Part shown: piece after piece, positions 59,399 to 64,000 of the stretch
Layout: each line of letters begins with the position of its first letter
Position numbering within the stretch: the stretch's first letter is position 1
DNA from: Acidobacteriota bacterium
GTDB taxonomy: Bacteria; Acidobacteriota; Terriglobia; Terriglobales; Acidobacteriaceae
DNA: 64,000 nucleotides
Assembly: GCA_031296105.1 (NCBI GenBank)
Contig: JARLGJ010000002.1
Location: forward strand, 1-64,000
Reading direction: 5' to 3'
The notes under the pieces: generated by a model
Told to the model about the DNA's origin: nothing
Database searches by the model: none
Seen by the model: only the letters and a program-made list of their open reading frames with translations
Made by a program: the position numbers and the translations under genes

Positions 59399-61411
59399 AT
59401 GCGCAAATCCACCTGCCTCACCGCCCTGCTTGTGGCGGCGCTTGCCGTTGGCAACGCATTCGCACAAACGGCGCCGAAGGCAGACGCCAAAACGGAGGCC
59501 AAGCCCGCACCCGCCGCACAGACGGCAGCCAAAACGGCACCCAAGGACGAGCAGAAGCCCCGCACTCTGGAAGGCTACGTTGAGCAGGAAAAGGACTTTT
59601 ACCATATCCTGCTCGCCTCGCACCCCATCTTTAAATATGAAAAAGAAGGGCGCCTGGTTGGCAAATATCACATCTCCGACCGCGAAGAGGAGTTTACCGA
59701 GGAGGGCGGCGGCAAAGCCTACGCCAAGGAAAACAACGTGCAGGTCTCTTTGACCTACCGCCTGGGCGCGGAATCCATTCTGGACCTGCCCAACAAGTTC
59801 GTGGGCCCGGAAAAGTGCGGCGAGTGCCACCCGGCGCAGTACCAGAAGTGGGCCAAGTCGCGCCACGCCAAGGTCGTGCGCTTCCCCGACGAGATGGTTG
59901 AAATCCCCAATAAAGACTTGAACAAGGGACTCTACGGCTCACAGGCCTCGGTGCTGCCCGAGGGCATTACCAAGGACGACGTGTACGTCATCCTCGGCAC
60001 GCCGCGCACCAAGTACGGCTTTGTGGACAAGTACCTTGTCCGCGGCACCTATCACGTGGAAGATGGCATGTTGAAGGACGGCACCGGCAACCTGGTGGCC
60101 GGCGGCAACCAGCACTCCCACCACTGGGCGGAATCGCTGACGCCGGACATGGCCAAGAAGATCGCCGAGTACGTTCCGGGCTTCCCCACCAAGTTGGAAG
60201 ACTTCGGGGACAACGGCTCCAACGTGTGGGGCATGACCAGCTACGGCGCCAAGAACCGCAAGAGCATGCTCTTCCAGCCGGCCACGGCCTACTGCGAGAT
60301 CTGCCACAGCTTCAAGTTCGACTTCAAGAGCCAGGACGAACTCGTGGCCGCTCTGGGTAAACCCGAGGAGCTGCGCAAGCACACCATCAGCAAGGGCATC
60401 ACCTGCGAGGAATGCCACGGCGCGGGCGCTCACCTGTACGGCGCACGCGGCGCGGGCATGCCCAGCAACTGCGAGCGCTGCCACCAGCGCTTTGCCTGGA
60501 ACAAGGACGAAGCGGCGGCCAATCCCGACAAGCCTTTCACTTCGTTCTTCAAGACCAAGTGCCCGGCCTGCGGCACCGAAGGTTCACAGAGCTACAACAC
60601 CGCTCACTACGAGAAGGGTATGCGCTGCGGCACCTGCCACGATCCGCACGAGGTGACCGAGAACGATTGGAAGGACAGCTACACCAAACCTGCCCTGCGC
60701 AAGAACTGCGGCGACTGCCACACCGAGCAGGCCAACTTCGCCAAGCAGAGCAACGTGCACAGCGGACACGACTGCACCAGTTGCCACATGCCGGTGATGA
60801 TGAGCTGCGAAAACTTCGGCACCATCCAGTTCCCCGACTACGGCGGCTTTGACGCCACCCGCGCCGCGCACATCTGGAAGATCAACGTCGATCCCGAAGA
60901 GAAGTCGCTCAACCCGCCTCCGGGCAAAGACCGCAACTTCAAGGACGGCTCCTGGCGCCTCAGCAAGAAGAACGGCAAACCGTTCATCGACCTGATGTGG
61001 TCCTGCGGCCGCACCAGCTTCAGCGACGGCAACGTGCTGATGGCCGGAGGCTGCCACAGCCCGGCACAGAGCTCGCAGCCCAAGGACTTGAAGTTCACCA
61101 ACCAGAAGATGATTTATGACCGCGTCATGCTCTGGCAGAAGCCGGTGAAAGAGGGCGTGACCGAGGCGAAGACCCAGCTCATGCTGGCCAACACCCGCAT
61201 GCAGAAAAACTCCCTGAACGCCTCGCAGAGGGCGCAGGTGCAGTTGATGCTGAACCAGGCGCAGGCCATCCTCGACTCCGTGCAGAAAGACGGATCGTGG
61301 GGCGTGCACGCGCCGGAATACACCCTGCAAAAGGTCAACGAGGCCAAGACCCTGGCGAACGGGGCCAACGCCATGCTGACCGGCGGCGTGAAGCAGGTGG
61401 CAAAGAAGTAG
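59399..61411 (+). CDS. mccA: Octaheme cytochrome c sulfite reductase, MccA type
   Basis: A 670-residue periplasmic multiheme protein. After a signal peptide (residues 1-23) there are seven CXXCH motifs at C140, C299, C336, C358, C410, C437 and C459. An eighth site has the rare spacing CX15CH: C536 and C552-H553 enclose exactly 15 residues. Seven CXXCH plus one CX15CH is the signature of MccA/SirA sulfite reductases, which reduce sulfite to sulfide with six electrons at a heme-copper site. The only other cysteines in the mature part are C388, C391 and C470, candidates for the copper ligands. AAGGGAG upstream supports ATG 59399. No MccB/C/D electron-transfer gene is adjacent. Confidence 0.9.
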   Translation: MRKSTCLTALLVAALAVGNAFAQTAPKADAKTEAKPAPAAQTAAKTAPKDEQKPRTLEGYVEQEKDFYHILLASHPIFKYEKEGRLVGKYHISDREEEFTEEGGGKAYAKENNVQVSLTYRLGAESILDLPNKFVGPEKCGECHPAQYQKWAKSRHAKVVRFPDEMVEIPNKDLNKGLYGSQASVLPEGITKDDVYVILGTPRTKYGFVDKYLVRGTYHVEDGMLKDGTGNLVAGGNQHSHHWAESLTPDMAKKIAEYVPGFPTKLEDFGDNGSNVWGMTSYGAKNRKSMLFQPATAYCEICHSFKFDFKSQDELVAALGKPEELRKHTISKGITCEECHGAGAHLYGARGAGMPSNCERCHQRFAWNKDEAAANPDKPFTSFFKTKCPACGTEGSQSYNTAHYEKGMRCGTCHDPHEVTENDWKDSYTKPALRKNCGDCHTEQANFAKQSNVHSGHDCTSCHMPVMMSCENFGTIQFPDYGGFDATRAAHIWKINVDPEEKSLNPPPGKDRNFKDGSWRLSKKNGKPFIDLMWSCGRTSFSDGNVLMAGGCHSPAQSSQPKDLKFTNQKMIYDRVMLWQKPVKEGVTEAKTQLMLANTRMQKNSLNASQRAQVQLMLNQAQAILDSVQKDGSWGVHAPEYTLQKVNEAKTLANGANAMLTGGVKQVAKK

Positions 61412-61422
61412 GAACCTCCTGA

Positions 61423-61462
61423 TGGGAGGCGGCACGCCGCGACGAGCCGCCTCCCATGTTTT
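61423..61462 (+). terminator. Intrinsic terminator after the sulfite reductase gene
   Basis: TGGGAGGCGGC pairs over 11 bases with GCCGCCTCCCA around a 12-base loop and is followed by TGTTTT. It separates the cytochrome gene from the rhodanese gene, so they are probably separate transcripts or linked by partial read-through. Confidence 0.85.
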
Positions 61463-61516
61463 GCCAGTGAAAGGGCACGGATTTCGCGAGACTCTTAACC
61501 ATTCACGCGGCCTGTG

Positions 61517-61585
61517 CCTCAGGGGCTAAAGCCCCGGCGCATTTTCAGCCACATAGCGGCACGACTAAAGTCATGCCCTGACATA
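61517..61585. repeat. Family D repeat, degenerate copy
   Basis: CCTCAGGGGCTAAAGCCCCG and CGGCACGACTAAAGTCATGC followed by CCTGACATAAC repeat the interior of the family D elements. A further fragment (CAGAGGGCTTCAGCCCCCGA) lies at 61649-61668. Together they fill the gap between the terminator and the rhodanese gene. Confidence 0.72.
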
Positions 61586-61693
61586 ACAGCTTTTATTCGA
61601 GTTTATTCAGCAACCTGTTGCTCCGTGCCGTAAGCACCGCACCACCTCAGAGGGCTTCAGCCCCCGAGGGCATTGCCCAGAGTGAGGATTTTC

Positions 61694-62098
61694 ATGCGCA
61701 ACATTGCCATTCTTCTGATTCTTGTTCTTCTTGCCGTCGCCGCCCCCTGCGCCACTCCCGTGGAAGGCGAAAACTATTCCATGCTCACGCTCAGCGAGGC
61801 CTACGCCATGTATGGCAGGCCCGGCGCCGTCTTTATCGACGTCAATGAACCCGAGATCTACGAGCAGGCGCACATCCCCGGCGCCACCTGGGTCACCGAC
61901 GAGCACCTGGAGCGCTTTCTGCCCGCCGGCAAAAACACCACCCTCGTCTTTTACTGCTACGAGCGCCGCTGCTCGGGCAGCCACGCCGCCGCGCACGAGG
62001 CCGTAAGGCTCGGATACACCAAGGTTTTCGTCATGCCGGCCGGCATTCTGGGATGGGCCAACGCCGGGCTGCCCACGGCCCGCGGCAAGGAGAAGTAA
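61694..62098 (+). CDS. Periplasmic rhodanese-domain protein
   Basis: A 134-residue protein with a signal peptide (NIAILLILVLLAVAAPCA). A single rhodanese domain follows (GRPGAVFIDVNEPEIYEQAH, IPGATWV). The active-site loop reads FYCYERRCSGS, with cysteines at both ends of the loop. Rhodaneses move sulfane sulfur, for example from thiosulfate, and release sulfite. A periplasmic one beside a periplasmic sulfite reductase suggests linked sulfur chemistry. GAGG lies 6 bases before ATG 61694. The next gene, for the YeiH-family protein, begins 69 bases later. Confidence 0.87.
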   Translation: MRNIAILLILVLLAVAAPCATPVEGENYSMLTLSEAYAMYGRPGAVFIDVNEPEIYEQAHIPGATWVTDEHLERFLPAGKNTTLVFYCYERRCSGSHAAAHEAVRLGYTKVFVMPAGILGWANAGLPTARGKEK

Positions 62099-62167
62099 CC
62101 GCCCTTTAATTGCCCATTACGATTTACGATTGGCCTCCAGCGCCCGCCATGCGCGACACTGGAAGCG

Positions 62168-63088
62168 ATGGCAAAGAATCTATTTTTTCTTGGGCTGATT
62201 GTGGCAGCCAGTGGTCTCGTCTCTCCGCCCCTCGCACTCACCTTTGGACTGATCTACGGCTTCACCGCCGTGCATCCCTACCACGTGGACTCGCGGAAGC
62301 TCTCGCGCTTCCTGCTGCAAATCTCCGTGGTCGCCCTCGGCTTTGGCATGGACCTGCACCAGGTGGCGCGCGCCGGCAGTTCCGGCTTTGTCTATACCCT
62401 GCTGAGCATCTCCATCACACTGGCCGTCGGACTCGCGCTCGGACGCTTCTTCGGCGTGGGCAACAAATCGTCGTTCCTCATCACCGCCGGCACGGCCATC
62501 TGTGGCGGCAGCGCCATTGCCGCCGTCGGCCCCATCGTCAAGGCCGATGACGAAGAGATGGCCGTCTCGCTGGGCACCATCTTCGTGCTCAACTCGGTCG
62601 CCCTGCTGGCGTTTCCTCCCATCGGCAGCGCTCTGCACCTCACCCAGGAGCAGTTCGGCCTGTGGGCGGCGCTGGCCATTCACGACACCAGCTCGGTTGT
62701 GGGCGCCGCCGCGCACTACGGGGCCACGGCGCTGGCCGTTGGCACCACCGTCAAGCTGGCGCGCGCGCTGTGGATTGTGCCGCTCTCGCTGGCCACCGCC
62801 ATGGTCACGCGCAGCCAGGCCAAAATTCAGTGGCCATGGTTCATCCTCTACTTCTGCCTGGCGGCCGTGGCCAACACCTACATTCCGCTCCCGCATCAGG
62901 TGTATGGCGACCTCTCGCTGCTGGGACGCACCGGCCTCACCGTTACCCTCTACCTCATCGGCACGGGCCTTTCCAAGGAGACGCTGCGCAAGGTGGGCTG
63001 GCGTCCCATGCTGCAGGGCGTTCTGCTGTGGGCCATCGTCGGACCCGGCGCGCTGATGCTGATCCGGATGGGGTGGATTCATCTGTAA
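62168..63088 (+). CDS. YeiH-family (UPF0324) putative sulfate/sulfite exporter
   Basis: A membrane protein of 306 residues with about 9-10 transmembrane segments. Family landmarks are VVALGFGMDLHQVARAG, SSFLITAGTAICGGSAIAAV and HDTSSVVGAAAHYG; the AICGGSAI and HDTSSVVGA blocks are conserved throughout the family. It is usually annotated as a putative sulfate exporter and in enterobacteria is controlled by the LysR regulator YeiE. Next to a sulfite reductase, export of sulfite or sulfate is a sensible reading. ATG 62168 has GGAAG upstream. Confidence 0.88.
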   Translation: MAKNLFFLGLIVAASGLVSPPLALTFGLIYGFTAVHPYHVDSRKLSRFLLQISVVALGFGMDLHQVARAGSSGFVYTLLSISITLAVGLALGRFFGVGNKSSFLITAGTAICGGSAIAAVGPIVKADDEEMAVSLGTIFVLNSVALLAFPPIGSALHLTQEQFGLWAALAIHDTSSVVGAAAHYGATALAVGTTVKLARALWIVPLSLATAMVTRSQAKIQWPWFILYFCLAAVANTYIPLPHQVYGDLSLLGRTGLTVTLYLIGTGLSKETLRKVGWRPMLQGVLLWAIVGPGALMLIRMGWIHL

Positions 63089-63142
63089 CTCCCTCGCCCC
63101 GGGCCCGGCATTGCGGCTCGCCCGCGTGATAGCCTGTTTGGC

Positions 63143-63997
63143 ATGAAGTCCGATGTCATGCAGGCGTTCACGCTGTTGGAGAGCCGCGACGCGGCGGCCC
63201 GCGAAAAGGCTCTCGGCCTTTTGCGCAACACCGTCTATTCCTTCAGCATGAACGTGTGCGGCCACCACGCCGACGCCGAGGACACCATGCAGGAAGTCCT
63301 CGTCCGCGCCCTGCCGTATCTCAACAAGTTCGCCGATCCCAGGGCGCTCACCACCTGGCTCTACAAGGTGGCCCGCAACTGCTGCTGGATGTCGCGCCGC
63401 CGCAGCAAGTTCGCACCGCGCGAACATCTCTCTTTAGAAGAACTGATGCCCGGAGCCGAAGAACAGGCACGGCTGCAAAGCTCCCCCTCGCGCACGCCGG
63501 AGTCTCTGGCCATCTCTGCGCAGGAAATCGCGCGTCTCAAGCAAGCCATCCTGCGCGTTCCGCCCAGCTACCGCATCGTCCTGGTGCTGCACGACGTGGA
63601 AGAGCTTACCGCCGAGGAAGTGTCGCAGGTGCTGAACCTGAAGCCCGGCACGGTGCGCGTGCGCCTGCACCGCGCCCGCCTGCTGGTGCGCCGGGAGATA
63701 GCCGGTGCCGAGCACAATGCCGCGGACGAAGCCAAGCCCGTCCGCCGGAGAAAGTCCGCGCCGCCGCAGGCTCCGCGCACCTGCTCTGCGCAATGCAAGC
63801 GCATTTTTGCCAATCTCTCCAACTACCTGGACGGCGTGTTGGACGCCGATCTCTGCCGCGAGCTGGAGCGACACATGAGCGGCTGCCCGGCCTGCGCCGC
63901 GTTTCTCGATTCGCTACAGCATTCCGTCGCGCAGACCCATTCGCTGGCCCTTGCTGGCCGGCAAAGACCGCATAACGCTTCGTTGAAGGTCAACTGA
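63143..63997 (+). CDS. ECF sigma factor fused to zinc-finger anti-sigma-like domain
   Basis: A 284-residue protein. The sigma-2 region (near 25-95; HHADAEDTMQEVLVRALPYL) and sigma-4 region (near 125-185; RVPPSYRIVLVLHDVEELTA, LNLKPGTVRVRLHRAR) are intact. After a basic linker comes a zinc-binding anti-sigma domain (near 212-262) with HMSGCPAC, the HX3CX2C motif, and an upstream cysteine. Normally sigma and anti-sigma are separate proteins, so here the inhibitor is built in. It may answer to redox or zinc changes. It lies 54 bases after the YeiH-like gene on the same strand and may belong with the sulfite genes. ATG 63143; stop TGA 63995-63997. Confidence 0.9.
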   Translation: MKSDVMQAFTLLESRDAAAREKALGLLRNTVYSFSMNVCGHHADAEDTMQEVLVRALPYLNKFADPRALTTWLYKVARNCCWMSRRRSKFAPREHLSLEELMPGAEEQARLQSSPSRTPESLAISAQEIARLKQAILRVPPSYRIVLVLHDVEELTAEEVSQVLNLKPGTVRVRLHRARLLVRREIAGAEHNAADEAKPVRRRKSAPPQAPRTCSAQCKRIFANLSNYLDGVLDADLCRELERHMSGCPACAAFLDSLQHSVAQTHSLALAGRQRPHNASLKVN

Positions 63998-64000
63998 CCG

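Overview
The window reads as a GC-rich Gram-negative chromosome, most likely an acidobacterium of the Terriglobia (subdivision 1) type. This is inferred from gene content: a TonB-dependent receptor with a carboxypeptidase-regulatory-like N-terminal domain, UpxY/NusG-like antiterminators heading polysaccharide loci, abundant c-di-GMP and two-component genes, a GH30 lipoprotein, and several dispersed palindromic repeat families. No rRNA, tRNA, CRISPR array, transposase or phage gene was seen. The species is not identified.

Layout. (1) 1-7536, minus strand: a surface polysaccharide locus headed by a UpxY-like antiterminator, with a TetR regulator, Wzz-like chain-length protein, hexapeptide acetyltransferase, GT4, Wzx flippase, GT11 fucosyltransferase and a further glycosyltransferase cut by the window edge. 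(2) 8108-21249: a signalling island. It holds a secreted NodB deacetylase/caspase/EF-hand/TPR fusion, a REC-GGDEF and a stand-alone GGDEF cyclase, two PilZ proteins, an OmpR-type and a single-domain response regulator, an NtrC-like regulator with a degenerate ATPase, a pseudo-receiver protein, a tail-anchored protein between MITE-like repeats, and a GAF histidine kinase. (3) 21452-36560, minus strand: a complete Wzy-type exopolysaccharide operon (UpxY, Fe-S FrhB-like protein, GT2, pyruvyl transferase, Wzx, acetyltransferase, Wzy, beta-helix protein, deacetylase-like protein, GT4, Wzz, CpsD-like ATPase), mostly joined by ATGA overlaps. A very good sigma-54 promoter lies upstream of it. (4) 37104-41204, plus strand and divergent: histidine kinase, REC-AAA+ sigma-54 activator without DNA-binding domain, a second sigma-54 activator with a Fis domain but no receiver, and a Wza-type export protein. 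(5) 41697-51612: GH30 lipoprotein, outer-membrane barrel, MtgA transglycosylase, TPR/O-GlcNAc-transferase-like protein, DUF3861 protein, TonB-dependent receptor. (6) 51842-58107, minus strand: a DUF2892 membrane protein and a tripartite RND efflux pump (TolC, adaptor, permease). (7) 58181-63997: a sulfite gene group: LysR regulator, divergent octaheme MccA-type sulfite reductase (seven CXXCH plus one CX15CH), periplasmic rhodanese, YeiH-family exporter, and an ECF sigma factor fused to a zinc-finger anti-sigma-like domain.

How it fits together. Two polysaccharide loci, each with its own UpxY-like protein, flank a block of c-di-GMP makers and readers. The second locus carries a sigma-54 promoter directly beside two sigma-54 activators of complementary architecture and the missing Wza component, so it can be read as a self-contained, sigma-54-controlled capsule/EPS unit. 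The last 6 kb looks like a periplasmic sulfite detoxification or respiration module. Five families of short repeats fill the intergenic spaces, some nested inside one another and some supplying the stop codons of neighbouring genes.
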